Source: Pseudogemmobacter lacusdianii
Lineage (GTDB): Bacteria > Pseudomonadota > Alphaproteobacteria > Rhodobacterales > Rhodobacteraceae
DNA: 64,000 nt
Assembly: GCF_030848395.1 (NCBI RefSeq)
Contig: NZ_JAVDBT010000012.1
Coordinates: 62,001-126,000, forward strand
Direction: 5' to 3'
This document shows, piece after piece, positions 53,081 through 62,200 of the stretch. How positions within the stretch are numbered: position 1 is the first letter of the stretch; every line of letters begins with the position of its first letter. The notes beneath the pieces are model-generated. The model was given only the letters and a program-made list of their open reading frames with translations. It searched no databases and had not been told where the DNA came from. A program made the position numbers and the translations under genes.

Positions 53081-55066
53081 TCAGACCTTTCGGATCAGCG
53101 CATCCACCGCCACGGCGCCTTGCGCTTTGACGAGGATCGGGTTGATTTCAATCTCTTCAAGCGTGTCATCGGCGAGCATTGCGGCGCCGAGACGGGTGGC
53201 GATGCGGGCAACCTCGGCCATATCGGCCTTGGCGCGGCCGCGATAGCCGTCGAGAAGCGGCCAAAGGCGGAGCGTTTTCGCCCCGTTAAGGATTTGCGCC
53301 TCGGTGGCGGGGAGGACGAGGGTGACGGTGTCGGCCAGAACTTCGGCCGTGACGCCGCCCATGCCGAGGGTCAGGGTCACGCCATAGATCGGGTCGCGGC
53401 GCAGGCCGATAAGGATCTCGGCCACGGTGCCGGTGACCATTTCTTCGACCAGATAGCCGGTGGCGCCTGGCATCTCTTCTTGCCCTTCAAGGGTAGAGAG
53501 ATTGAGGCGAACGGCGCCCGCTTCGGTCTTATGGGCAAAGCCAAGGCCCTTGAGGGCGAAGGGAGCGGTAAGGCCGGAGGTGTCGAGATCTTTCAATGCC
53601 TTAGCGGTGATCGCACGCGGCACTGCCACGCCAGCCTTGGCCAAAAGCGCCTTGCCTTCTGCCTCGGAAAGCAGGGTGCTGTCGCGCGGTGGCAAGGCTT
53701 TGGCAGGCCGCCAGCCTTGGGTGCCCGGGGCGGTTTGCGCGGCTTTGATCGCGGCGAGCGCAGTTTCGAGGCCGAGAAGCGTGCAGACCCCGGCCTCGCG
53801 CATTTCGGTCACGCGAGCCTCGCCGAAATTCTCCACCATCGAAGCGACGGGGAAGGCGATTTTGCCGGTGGCCTTTTGCGCCGCGACGATGGCGTCGAGT
53901 GCGGGCTGGTAGGAAGACGGATCGCAGCGGTCAATGCGCGGCGTGTCGATGATATAGATACCGGCGTCATAGGGCTCGAGCATGGCCGAGAAAACCTCGG
54001 TGGTTTTCGGCCCGTCGCCCCAGATGAAAGTGTGGTAATCCAATGGGTTAGAGATCGTTGGGATCTCACCCAGCACGTTGAAGAGCCGGTCATGCGTGGC
54101 TTGCGGCACCGGGGGGAAATCGATACCGAAGGGGGCGGCGAGATCCGCCACCAGCCCCGCCTCGCCGCCCGAACAGGAGAGCGAGCAGATGCGGGTGCCG
54201 ATTTGCGGCCCGTGCAGATGGAAGATCTTCAGCGTCTCGATCAACTCGGAAGGCGAGTTGACCTCGGCCACGCCGATCTGGCGCAGGAAGGCAGAAGACG
54301 CGGCCCCGCCCCCGGCCAATGAGGCGGTGTGTGAAGCGGCGGCGGTGCGCGACAGTTCGGTCTTGCCGGACTTGATCGCGACCACGCCTTTGCCCATGGC
54401 GCGGGCCTTCTCGGCCAAGGCGGCAAAGGCGGGGGCGTCGTCGATGCCCTCGATATAAAGGCCCACGGCGGTGACGCGCGGATCATCCAAGAGCGCGCCG
54501 GTCAGCTCGGCCAGCCCGACAACGGCGGCATTGCCGAGGCAGGCGACATAAGCCACCGGCAGGCCACGCGCCTGCATGCCCATATTGATCACGATGTTGG
54601 AGGATTGGCTGACCAGAGCCACGCCCTTTTCCACCCTGACGCCGCCATGCTGGTCGGGCCAGAGCAGCGCGCCATCAAGGTAATTGATCACGCCGTAGCA
54701 ATTGGGGCCAAGGATCGGCATCTCGCCCGCCGTGGCGATCAGCTTTTCTTGCAACTCGGGCGCGCCCGCCTCGGTCCAGCCCGAGGCGAAGCAGATCGCC
54801 CCCCCTGCCCCAATGCGGCGCAACTCGTCCACCACCTCAACGGTGGCATGGCGGTTGACCCCGATGAAAGTGGCATCGGGCGGCTCGGGCAGGTCCGAAA
54901 GGCTCTTATAAGCCTTCAGCCCGCCAATTTCTTCACGGGTCGGGTGCACCGGCCAGACCGGCCCGGCAAAGCCCATCTTGGCGCATTGCTCAATAACATT
55001 CAGCGCCCAACCGGCACCGAGGACCGCGATATGGCGCGGCCGCAGCAGACGATCAAGGCGGCTCAT
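53081..55066 (-). CDS. NDP-forming acyl-CoA ligase (acetate--CoA ligase family)
   Basis: 661 residues fusing both halves of the NDP-forming acyl-CoA synthetase. A CoA-binding Rossmann domain (residues 1-140: RPRHIAVLGAGWALNVIEQC), ligase-CoA domains, the catalytic-His segment AASHTASLAGGGAASSAF, and a C-terminal ATP-grasp domain (KALKDLDTSGLTAPFALKGL, EEIEINPILVKAQG). In this operon it may activate carnitine or gamma-butyrobetaine relatives to their CoA esters. Substrate inferred from neighbours only. Confidence 0.88.
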   Translation of the reverse strand: MSRLDRLLRPRHIAVLGAGWALNVIEQCAKMGFAGPVWPVHPTREEIGGLKAYKSLSDLPEPPDATFIGVNRHATVEVVDELRRIGAGGAICFASGWTEAGAPELQEKLIATAGEMPILGPNCYGVINYLDGALLWPDQHGGVRVEKGVALVSQSSNIVINMGMQARGLPVAYVACLGNAAVVGLAELTGALLDDPRVTAVGLYIEGIDDAPAFAALAEKARAMGKGVVAIKSGKTELSRTAAASHTASLAGGGAASSAFLRQIGVAEVNSPSELIETLKIFHLHGPQIGTRICSLSCSGGEAGLVADLAAPFGIDFPPVPQATHDRLFNVLGEIPTISNPLDYHTFIWGDGPKTTEVFSAMLEPYDAGIYIIDTPRIDRCDPSSYQPALDAIVAAQKATGKIAFPVASMVENFGEARVTEMREAGVCTLLGLETALAAIKAAQTAPGTQGWRPAKALPPRDSTLLSEAEGKALLAKAGVAVPRAITAKALKDLDTSGLTAPFALKGLGFAHKTEAGAVRLNLSTLEGQEEMPGATGYLVEEMVTGTVAEILIGLRRDPIYGVTLTLGMGGVTAEVLADTVTLVLPATEAQILNGAKTLRLWPLLDGYRGRAKADMAEVARIATRLGAAMLADDTLEEIEINPILVKAQGAVAVDALIRKV

Positions 55067-55093
55067 GCGCGGCCCCCTGCTTTGCCTGCGGCG

Positions 55094-55140
55094 CCGGGGC
55101 TCTGCCCCGGACCCCGGGATATTTCCGGACAGATGAAAGG
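55094..55140 (+). repeat. Hairpin-ATATTT element (copy c)
   Basis: Hairpin CCGGGGC / GCCCCGG (55094-55110) then CCCCGGGATATTTCCGGACA and GATGAAAGG. It is in the opposite orientation to copy d, 110 bases away, so together they form a long inverted repeat between the acyl-CoA dehydrogenase and ligase genes. Confidence 0.75.
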
Positions 55141-55250
55141 GCTGCGAGGGCGCCCAGCCCCGACGGGGCGAGGCTGGGTTTCACCTGTCACGGTCATCGG
55201 CGTCCCCGCCTGTACCGCGGAGTCAGATTTGCTCAACAAGATTAACAAAT

Positions 55251-55302
55251 CCTTTCATCTGTCTAAAAATATCCCGGGGGGTGCGGGGGGCTGGCCCCCC
55301 GC
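55251..55302 (-). repeat. Hairpin-ATATTT element (copy d), terminator-like
   Basis: On the minus strand, stem GCGGGGGG / CCCCCCGC (55283-55302) is followed by CCCGGGATATTTTTAGACAG and ATGAAAGG. It lies 16 bases past the acyl-CoA dehydrogenase stop and has the hairpin plus T-run of a terminator. Confidence 0.8.
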
Positions 55303-55318
55303 CCTTGCGAAAAGGGCC

Positions 55319-56482
55319 TTACGCCCCCAAAGCACGCAGCATTTCGCGGCTGATGATATGGCGCTGGATTTCAGACGTGCCTTCCCAGATCCGCTCGACC
55401 CGCGCGTCGCGCCAGATCCGCTCCAAGGGCAACTCATCCATCAGCCCCATGCCGCCATGAATCTGGATCGCCTCATCGGCGATATGGGCCAAAACCTCGG
55501 TCGCCTTCAGCTTGGCCATCGACATATCGGCCTCGGTCACCGTGCCTTGATCGTATTTCCACGCCGCCTCGCGGGTCAAAAGCTCTGCCGCTTTCAGCTC
55601 CATCGCCATATCGGCAAGCTTAAAGCTGATGCCTTGGAACTTGCCGATCAACTGGCCAAATTGCTTGCGCTCGGCGGCATATTGCAGTGCCAATCCCAAG
55701 GCGCGCTCAGAGCGGCCAAGGCAGGTCGACGCCACCTGCAACCGCGTCGCGCCAAGCCATTTCCCTGCAACTTCAAAGCCTTTGTGCAGCTCTCCCAAGA
55801 TCTGGCTCTTCGGCAAACGGCATTCATCGAACTCAAGCACCGAGTTCGGATAGCCGCGGTGGCTCACGTTGCGATAGCCCTCGCGCACCGTGAAACCCGG
55901 CGTGCCTTTATCGACCAAAAACGCCGTGATCAGCTTTTTCTTGCCGCGCGGCGTGTCTTCCTCGCCCGTTGCCACCCAGACGATGGCGAAATCCGCAACA
56001 TCGGCGTGGCTGATGAAATGTTTGGTGCCGTTCAGCACAAAATCATCGCCATCTGCGCGGGCGAAAGCCTTCATTCCGCGCAGGTCCGAGCCCGCGCCCG
56101 GCTCGGTCATCGCTTGGCAATCATGCCGCTCGCCGCGGACGGCAGGCATCAGATAGCGGTCGCGCTGGTCGCCCTCGCAAGCGAGCAAAATGTTCGAAGG
56201 TCTACAAACGCAGGTCCAATGCAGCGCGTAATTGGCCTTGCCAAGTTCCTTTTCGTAAAGAAGCCAGGTCATCGTATCGAGACCAGCGCCCCCCACTTCC
56301 ACCGGCATATTGGCGGCATAAAGCCCGGCCTCGATGGCCTTTTGTTGGATCTCTTGGCGCAGATCCGCGCGCAAGACGCCGCTGCGTTCGACCTCAAGCT
56401 CATGCGGGAAGAGCTCGGCTTCCACAAAGGCCCGGGTCGTGTCGACGACCATCTGCTGTTCTTCGTTCAGACCGAAGTCCAT
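55319..56482 (-). CDS. Acyl-CoA dehydrogenase, probable gamma-butyrobetainyl/crotonobetainyl-CoA enzyme
   Basis: 387-residue flavoprotein. The ATG at 56482 begins MDFGLNEEQQMVVDTTRAFV, a standard start; the open frame upstream is not family-like. Signatures: QAMTEPGAGSDLRGMKAFA, ATEVLAHIADEAIQIHGGMG and the C-terminal IWEGTSEIQRHIISREML. Catalytic Glu position is in the latter region. In context it may interconvert gamma-butyrobetainyl-CoA and crotonobetainyl-CoA. Other short-chain acyl-CoAs remain possible. Confidence 0.88.
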   Translation of the reverse strand: MDFGLNEEQQMVVDTTRAFVEAELFPHELEVERSGVLRADLRQEIQQKAIEAGLYAANMPVEVGGAGLDTMTWLLYEKELGKANYALHWTCVCRPSNILLACEGDQRDRYLMPAVRGERHDCQAMTEPGAGSDLRGMKAFARADGDDFVLNGTKHFISHADVADFAIVWVATGEEDTPRGKKKLITAFLVDKGTPGFTVREGYRNVSHRGYPNSVLEFDECRLPKSQILGELHKGFEVAGKWLGATRLQVASTCLGRSERALGLALQYAAERKQFGQLIGKFQGISFKLADMAMELKAAELLTREAAWKYDQGTVTEADMSMAKLKATEVLAHIADEAIQIHGGMGLMDELPLERIWRDARVERIWEGTSEIQRHIISREMLRALGA

Positions 56483-56547
56483 GGTTTTCACCAATCTTGC
56501 AATTGAAGGACGGTTCCCGGGGGCTGCCCCCCCGAGAATTGTAACTT

Positions 56548-58023
56548 TTAGCGCTTTTGACCGACGGCGCGGCCCGCGCCTTCCGGCAGCGGCAGGCTGG
56601 CATGCGCCTCGGCGATGGCTTGCAGCTTGGCCCAAACCTCGGGTGCGGCGCGCGAGGATTTGCCGGCCTTCATATCGACATGCAGGCAGACCTGTTCGAT
56701 CGTCGCCACGCATTCATCATCCTTCATGATGCGCACGAATGACCGGAAACGCTTTTCATCCGCCGAGATGATCTGCAACTCGCCCCGGATCCGGTCGCCC
56801 AATTTGGCCTCGCCAAGATGGCGAATATGGGTCTCGGCCGAGTAGAAGGATTGACCGGCGGCGACGTAATCCATCCCCGCACCGATCAGCCGCAGGAAGT
56901 TGTCGACCGTCTCGCTATTGGCAAAATAGTAGCGGCTTTCGGTCATATGGCCGTTGTAATCGATCCAACCGGGCAGCACCTGCATCTGTGCCATGACCAA
57001 AGGCGCGGCTTTCGGGCCGGTATCGATGCCCTTTTGCATCTCGGCGTGGAAGGCGGCGGCGCGGGCCTCATCATGCTCGCGCAGAACCTTACCCGCGCCC
57101 CAGTTGCGATCCTTCAAAGACCGCAGGAAGCCCACCAGGTTTTGGTCGCGGATCCGCTCCAATTCGCGGATCGAATACATGCCCGATTGCGCGTCGGACT
57201 GGCTGGAAACCAGCTCCACCAACTCATCATTGAACTCGGGCACATCCATGAGCTTGGTCCAAGGCCATTTCAGCGCCGGGCCGAATTGTGCCATGAAATG
57301 CTTCATCCCGGCCTCGCCGCCGGCGATGCGATAGGTCTCGAAAAGCCCCATTTGGCCCCAGCGCAGACCAAAGCCCATGCGGATCGCTTCGTCGATTTCC
57401 TCGGTGGTGGCGATGCCGTCTTTCAGCATCCAAAGCGCCTCACGCCAGACCGCTTCAAGGAAGCGGTTGCCGATGAACGCGTCGATCTCATGACGGATCA
57501 CCAGCGGGAACATCCCGATGTCCTTCATGATCTGAACCGTCTTTTGCACCGTGGCTTCGGTGTTCTTCTCCGAGCCTGAAATCTCGGACAAAGGCAGCAA
57601 ATACACCGGGTTAAACGGGTGCGCGACGATGATATTCTCGGGCGCCGGAGAGCCTTGTTGGAGGTCCGTCGCCTTAAAACCAGAGGTCGAAGAGCCGATC
57701 AACACGCCCGGATTGGCCTGCTGCAATTGGGCATAGACCCGGTGCTTCAGCTCGATCCGCTCCGAGACCGATTCCTGCACATATTCCGCGCCCTCAACCG
57801 CCTCGCCAATGGTGCCGTGGAAGGTCAGCTTGCCCTCGGGCGGCATCGGCACATCCGACAAAGCCGGCAGAGCGGCGCGGGCATTGGCCAGCACTTCGCT
57901 GATCTTGCGCTCGGCTTGCGGATCGGGGTCGAAGACGCCCACATCCCAACCATTCAGCAAGAACCGCGCGGTCCAGCCGCCACCGATCACCCCACCGCCG
58001 ACAATCGCTGCCTTACGTGCCAT
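56548..58023 (-). CDS. lcdH: L-carnitine dehydrogenase fused to a hotdog thioesterase
   Basis: 491 residues. The N-terminal 320 residues are a 3-hydroxyacyl-CoA dehydrogenase-type Rossmann enzyme (AAIVGGGVIGGGWTARFLLN, SSTSGFKATDLQQG, VAHPFNPVYLLPL), as in carnitine 3-dehydrogenase. Residues about 340-480 are a 4HBT-type thioesterase with the active region GWIDYNGHMTESRYYFAN. The fusion is known in rhizobial carnitine dehydrogenase, where the thioesterase part cleaves betainyl-CoA to glycine betaine. It sits 66 bases before the acyl-CoA dehydrogenase start. Confidence 0.92.
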   Translation of the reverse strand: MARKAAIVGGGVIGGGWTARFLLNGWDVGVFDPDPQAERKISEVLANARAALPALSDVPMPPEGKLTFHGTIGEAVEGAEYVQESVSERIELKHRVYAQLQQANPGVLIGSSTSGFKATDLQQGSPAPENIIVAHPFNPVYLLPLSEISGSEKNTEATVQKTVQIMKDIGMFPLVIRHEIDAFIGNRFLEAVWREALWMLKDGIATTEEIDEAIRMGFGLRWGQMGLFETYRIAGGEAGMKHFMAQFGPALKWPWTKLMDVPEFNDELVELVSSQSDAQSGMYSIRELERIRDQNLVGFLRSLKDRNWGAGKVLREHDEARAAAFHAEMQKGIDTGPKAAPLVMAQMQVLPGWIDYNGHMTESRYYFANSETVDNFLRLIGAGMDYVAAGQSFYSAETHIRHLGEAKLGDRIRGELQIISADEKRFRSFVRIMKDDECVATIEQVCLHVDMKAGKSSRAAPEVWAKLQAIAEAHASLPLPEGAGRAVGQKR

Positions 58024-58073
58024 CCGGCACCTTCCTTCCCTGTTCAGACCCGGGCCATCTGCGTGGCGCCTGT

Positions 58074-58124
58074 CATTTTCTGTCTAAAAATATCCCCGCC
58101 GGAGGCTGCCGCCGGAACGGCGGC
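58074..58124 (-). repeat. Hairpin-ATATTT element (copy e), terminator-like
   Basis: On the minus strand, stem GCCGCCG / CGGCGGC (58108-58124) is followed by GGCGGGGATATTTTTAGACA. It lies between the BKACE stop and the carnitine dehydrogenase start, so it may attenuate read-through. Confidence 0.75.
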
Positions 58125-58141
58125 TCCCCCTTTTTGGCGGA

Positions 58142-59056
58142 TCACTTCGCCAAAGGCGCGCGCTTTTCGAGTTGCAGCTTGGCGCGCACCTCGGCCGGGG
58201 TGATCACCCGCGCGCCAAGGTTCTCAATGATCGTGGTGGCGCGTTCGACCAGTTGCGCATTGGTCGCCAGCACGCCCTTGTCGAGCCAGAGGTTGTCCTC
58301 AAGCCCCACGCGGACGTTGCCGCCTGCCAACACCGAAGCCGCCACATAGGGCATCTGGTGCCGCCCCAAAGCAAAGGCCGACCAGTGCCAGTTTTTCGGC
58401 ACATTATTGACCATCGCCATGAAAGTGTTGAGGTCATCCGGCGCGCCCCACGGCACGCCCATGCACAGCTGCACCAGCACCGGATCAGGGATAATGCCTT
58501 CATCTGCCAAGGATTTCGCCAGCCACAGATGGCCGGTGTCAAAGGCCTCAATCTCGATCCGCGTGCCCGAGGCGACCATGCGCTTGGCCATATCCCGCAG
58601 CATGCCGGGAGTATTGACCATCACATAATCGGCCTCGTTGAAGTTCATCGTGCCGCAATCCAGCGTGCAGATCTCGGGGCGGCATTCAACGACATGCGCC
58701 ACACGCTCTTCTGCGCCAGCCATGTCGGAATGCGCGGCCATACGGCTCATATTCTCGGTGCCATCGAACATCAGATCCCCGCCCATACCGGCGGTCAGGT
58801 TCAAGACCACATCGGTGTCCGAATCGCGGATCCGCTCGGTCACTTCGCGGTAATAGTCCAGCCTGCGCGAGGGTTTACCGGTTTCGGGGTCACGTACATG
58901 GCAATGCACCACGGCAGCGCCGGCTTTGGCGGCGGCAATGGCGCTTTCGGCGATTTGCTTGGGACTGCGCGGCACATGCGGGCTGCGGTCCTGCGTGCCG
59001 CCCGAGCCAGTGATGGCGGCGGTGATGAAGACTTCGCGGTTCATGGTCAGCGGCAT
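58142..59056 (-). CDS. BKACE-family beta-keto acid cleavage enzyme, probable 3-dehydrocarnitine cleavage enzyme
   Basis: 304 residues from the ATG at 59056 with GGAGG upstream. The family signature is EVFITAAITGSGGTQDRSPH and the Zn-binding GAAVVHCHVRDPETGKPSRR. BKACE enzymes transfer the acyl part of a beta-keto acid to CoA using acetyl-CoA and release acetoacetate. Next to carnitine dehydrogenase, the expected reaction is 3-dehydrocarnitine plus acetyl-CoA to betainyl-CoA plus acetoacetate. First gene of the operon, divergent from cdhR. Confidence 0.9.
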   Translation of the reverse strand: MPLTMNREVFITAAITGSGGTQDRSPHVPRSPKQIAESAIAAAKAGAAVVHCHVRDPETGKPSRRLDYYREVTERIRDSDTDVVLNLTAGMGGDLMFDGTENMSRMAAHSDMAGAEERVAHVVECRPEICTLDCGTMNFNEADYVMVNTPGMLRDMAKRMVASGTRIEIEAFDTGHLWLAKSLADEGIIPDPVLVQLCMGVPWGAPDDLNTFMAMVNNVPKNWHWSAFALGRHQMPYVAASVLAGGNVRVGLEDNLWLDKGVLATNAQLVERATTIIENLGARVITPAEVRAKLQLEKRAPLAK

Positions 59057-59111
59057 AGGTTCCTCCCTAGAGTTGTGGTCAGCATAAAGGGCTTGGAAAG
59101 CCATGCGTTGC

Positions 59112-59146
59112 AGATTACGCATTTTGCATGACGGAAAATGCAATCT
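59112..59146. promoter_or_regulatory. Dyad overlapping the cdhR start, probable operator
   Basis: Left arm AGATT-AC-GCATTTT (59112-59125), right arm AAAATGC-AATCT (59135-59146), nine bases between. The two seven-base inner arms are perfect. The cdhR ATG (59128) lies in the spacer, and no Shine-Dalgarno is visible before it. The dyad also lies about 60-90 bases upstream of the BKACE start. A role as CdhR operator is inferred. Confidence 0.55.
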
Positions 59147-60090
59147 TTGCACCCTCGCGCGCAGCCCTCACCATCGCGCTCTTCGTGCTGCCGCAATCCT
59201 CGATCCTTGAGGTGGCTTCGGCGCTGGATCCCTTGCGCAATGCCAACCGCCAATTGGGGCATGAGGCGTTTCGCTGGCGAGTGGTGACGCCCGATGGCGC
59301 GCCTTCGGCTTTGACTTGCGGGCTCTCGCTGCCCTCCTCAGGGCCACTGGCGGCGGCGGTGGGGGCGGATGCGCTGATCGTGATCGCGGGCTACCGCTTG
59401 GATGAGGTGGCGACACGGCCTTTGATCCGCGAATTGCGCCGGATTGCGCCGCGTTTTGCGCTGGTTGGAGGGGTCGATGCCGGGCCTTGGGTGCTGGCGC
59501 GGGCGGGGCTTTTGAACGGCTACCGCGCCACGGTGCATTGGGAGGATCAAGAGGATCTGGCCGCCCGCCACCCCGAGATTGACGTGGCCCCCGACCGCTA
59601 TGTCATTGATCGCAACCGGGTAACGATTGGCGGAGCGGCGCCCGCGCAGGATTTCATGCTGCATCTTATTCGCGCCCGGCATGGGGCGGCGCTGGCACGG
59701 CAGGTGGCTCTGTCCTTCCTCACCTCCGTGCGCCCCGGGGGAGAGCCGCAATTGGCGCGCCCCGGCACCGACCCCGCGATGGACCCGCGCGTGGCCCGTG
59801 CCGCCGCCCGGATGGAGGCGCGGCTTGATGCGCCCGAAAGCACCGCCGAGACCGCGGCGGCGGTTGGGCTGTCGCCACGTCGGTTGGAAGCTTTGTTCCG
59901 CCAAGCCTTTGGCACCACGCCCGGCGCGCATGGGCTGGCCTTGCGGCTGCAAGCGGCGCGGAAGTTGCTGTCTGAGACCCAGCATCCATTAGCGGAAATC
60001 GCCTTGCGGACAGGTTTTTCAAGCCCCGCCACTTTGAGCCGCGCTTTTCGCCGCGCTTATGGCATGCCTCCGGGGGCGTTGCGGCGCTAA
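59128..60090 (+). CDS. cdhR: GlxA-family AraC-type regulator, probable CdhR
   Basis: 320 residues. The N-terminal 190 residues form a DJ-1/PfpI-like amidotransferase-fold sensor (ALTIALFVLPQSSILEVASA, VVGADALIVIAGY-type strand, FALVGGVDAGPWVLARAGLL). The C-terminal AraC helix-turn-helix pair is VGLSPRRLEALFRQAFGTTP and LAEIALRTGFSSPATLSRAF. This architecture and the divergent position match CdhR, the activator of carnitine dehydrogenase genes in Pseudomonas. Followed by a strong terminator-like element at 60112. Confidence 0.9.
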   Translation: MTENAIFAPSRAALTIALFVLPQSSILEVASALDPLRNANRQLGHEAFRWRVVTPDGAPSALTCGLSLPSSGPLAAAVGADALIVIAGYRLDEVATRPLIRELRRIAPRFALVGGVDAGPWVLARAGLLNGYRATVHWEDQEDLAARHPEIDVAPDRYVIDRNRVTIGGAAPAQDFMLHLIRARHGAALARQVALSFLTSVRPGGEPQLARPGTDPAMDPRVARAAARMEARLDAPESTAETAAAVGLSPRRLEALFRQAFGTTPGAHGLALRLQAARKLLSETQHPLAEIALRTGFSSPATLSRAFRRAYGMPPGALRR

Positions 60091-60111
60091 GGCCTTGGCC
60101 GGAATGCCATG

Positions 60112-60155
60112 CCCCGCCGGAGGAGCCTCCGGCGGGGATATTTTTGTTCTGAAAG
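60112..60155 (+). repeat. Hairpin-ATATTT element (copy f), terminator of cdhR
   Basis: Near-perfect stem CCCCGCCGGAGG / CCTCCGGCGGGG (60112-60137), then ATATTTTTGTTCTGAAAGCG. A strong hairpin followed by a T-rich run 22 bases past the cdhR stop works as an intrinsic terminator. Confidence 0.85.
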
Positions 60156-60176
60156 CGGGAAAGGCCCCGCTTTTGC

Positions 60177-62183
60177 TCAGGCGTCGAGAAGGCCGCGGCC
60201 TTTCAACAAAGCCTCCACCCCCGGCATTTTGCCGCGGAATTGGGTGTAAAGCGCCTCGGCATCTTGGCTGCCACCGGCGGAGAGGATGAATTTCTCCAAC
60301 CTAGCGGCGGTTTCGGGATCGAAGGGATCGCCGGTTTCTTCAAAGGCCGCGAAGGCATCGGCGTCCATCACCTCGGACCACATGTAGCTGTAATAGCCCG
60401 AAGAATAGCCGTCGCCCGAGAAGACATGCGCGAATTGCGGCGTGGCGTGGCGCATGCGGATCGCGCGCGGCATGCCAAGGCTTTCCAAGACCTCCGCTTG
60501 CTTTTGCATCGGATCGGCGGGCGGCGGGCCGGAGTGGAATTCCAGATCGACCAGAGCCGAGGAGAGGAATTCGACCGTGGCAAAACCCTGATCATAGGTG
60601 CCGGCGTCCAAAAGCCGCTTCAGAAGATCGGCAGGCATTGGCGCACCCGTCTCGACATGGCGGGCATGGGCTTCGAGCACGGCGGGCACCTCAAGCCAGT
60701 GTTCGTAAAGCTGGCTCGGCAGTTCGACGAAATCGCGGGCGACCGAGGTGCCAGAGATGAACTCATAGGTCACATCCGAAAGCATCTGGTGCAACGCATG
60801 GCCGAATTCGTGGAAGAGCGTGCGGGCGTCGTCGTAGCTGAGAAGGCAGGGATCGCCCTTGGCGAAGTTGCAGACATTGACCACGATCGGCCGCTGCGCG
60901 CCGCCCAGCTTGCGCTGGCTGCGCATGGCCGAGCACCAAGCGCCCGAACGTTTCGAGCCACGCGCGAAATAATCGCCAAGGAAAACAGCGATATGGCTGC
61001 CGTTGCGGGTCACCTCCCAGCCGCGGACGTCGGGGTGGTAGAAGGGGCCATCGATCTCGCGGAACTGCAGGCCGAAGAGCTTCGTGGCGCAGTCGAACAT
61101 CGCGCCCAGCATGGCGTTGAGCGAGAGATAGGGCTTCAGCACCGCCTCATCGAGGTCATGCTCGGCCTTGCGGCGCTGCTCGCTGTAATAGCGCCAATCC
61201 CAAGCCTCTAAGGGGCCCGAGATGCCGTCTTTGTGCAGCATCGCCTCCAAGACAGCGGCATCTTCCAGCGCCTTTTTGCGGGCCGGGGTCCAGACGCGCA
61301 TCAAAAGATCGCGCACCGCTTGCGGGGTTTTGGCCATCTCAGGCTCAAGCTTGAAGCTGGCGAAATCTTCGTAGCCCAAAAGCGCCGCCCGCTCGGCACG
61401 CAAGGCCAAGGTCTCAGCCGCGATGCCGCGGTTGTCGGTGGCGCCGCCATTGGCACCGCGCGCGACCCAAGCCTCATAGGCGCGCTGACGCAAGGCGCGG
61501 CGGGGCGAGAATTGCAAGAAGGGCACGATGAGGCTGCGGTTGAGCGTGACCACCGGGCCAAGGCCGCGCTCGGCCCCGGCGGCGCGGGCGGCCTCGATCA
61601 CGAAGCCGGGCAGACCTTCGAGGTCGTCTTCGGAAAGCTCCATGAACCAGCTGCGCTCATCCGCCAGAAGGTTCTGGCTGAACTGGGTACCAAGGACGGC
61701 GAGCCGGGCTTTGACCTCCGTCAGCCGCGCGGCCCCTTCCCCCTCCAAAGCCGCGCCGGAGCGGACAAACATGCGGCGGTAAAGCTCCAACACGCGCAGT
61801 TGCTCGGGGCTGAGACCCAGCGTTTCGCGGCGCTGCCAAAGGGTTTCGATCTTGGCATAAAGCAATTTGTTATTGGTGATCTCGCTCGAATAAGCGCTCA
61901 GCTTCGGCGCCAGATCGCGCTGCAAAGCCTCACGCGCATCGGTGGAATCCGCGCCGGCGAGATTGTAGAACACCCCGGCCACCCGGTCGAGCGTCTCGCC
62001 AGCCTGCTCCAAAGCCTCGATCACCTCGGCAAAGCTGGTGCCCGGACCATTGGCGATCTCGGCAATCGCTGCGCGGCCCTCGGCCAAACCCGTCTCAAAA
62101 GCCGGCAGGAAGTCTTCATCCTTGATGTGCGCGAAGGGCGGCAGGCCAAAACCGCCGTCCCATTTCTGCAAAAGCACGTTCAT
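60177..62183 (-). CDS. prlC: M3-family oligopeptidase A
   Basis: Zinc metallopeptidase of the thimet oligopeptidase/PrlC group, which degrades cytoplasmic peptides including cleaved signal peptides. The ATG at 62183 with AGGAG upstream gives 668 residues. The zinc motif is TLFHEFGHALHQM (HExxH), followed by the third ligand region FVELPSQLYEHW. C-terminal YSYMWSEVMDADAFAAFEET is typical. It follows the amino-acid permease with an 81-base gap. Confidence 0.95.
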   Translation of the reverse strand: MNVLLQKWDGGFGLPPFAHIKDEDFLPAFETGLAEGRAAIAEIANGPGTSFAEVIEALEQAGETLDRVAGVFYNLAGADSTDAREALQRDLAPKLSAYSSEITNNKLLYAKIETLWQRRETLGLSPEQLRVLELYRRMFVRSGAALEGEGAARLTEVKARLAVLGTQFSQNLLADERSWFMELSEDDLEGLPGFVIEAARAAGAERGLGPVVTLNRSLIVPFLQFSPRRALRQRAYEAWVARGANGGATDNRGIAAETLALRAERAALLGYEDFASFKLEPEMAKTPQAVRDLLMRVWTPARKKALEDAAVLEAMLHKDGISGPLEAWDWRYYSEQRRKAEHDLDEAVLKPYLSLNAMLGAMFDCATKLFGLQFREIDGPFYHPDVRGWEVTRNGSHIAVFLGDYFARGSKRSGAWCSAMRSQRKLGGAQRPIVVNVCNFAKGDPCLLSYDDARTLFHEFGHALHQMLSDVTYEFISGTSVARDFVELPSQLYEHWLEVPAVLEAHARHVETGAPMPADLLKRLLDAGTYDQGFATVEFLSSALVDLEFHSGPPPADPMQKQAEVLESLGMPRAIRMRHATPQFAHVFSGDGYSSGYYSYMWSEVMDADAFAAFEETGDPFDPETAARLEKFILSAGGSQDAEALYTQFRGKMPGVEALLKGRGLLDA

Positions 62184-62200
62184 CGAACGCTCCTTCCTGA

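Noticed and set aside
54605-56506. Plus-strand open frame of 633 codons spanning the CoA ligase and acyl-CoA dehydrogenase
   Set aside because: It runs through two real minus-strand genes and the repeats between them; no ribosome binding site and no family pattern.
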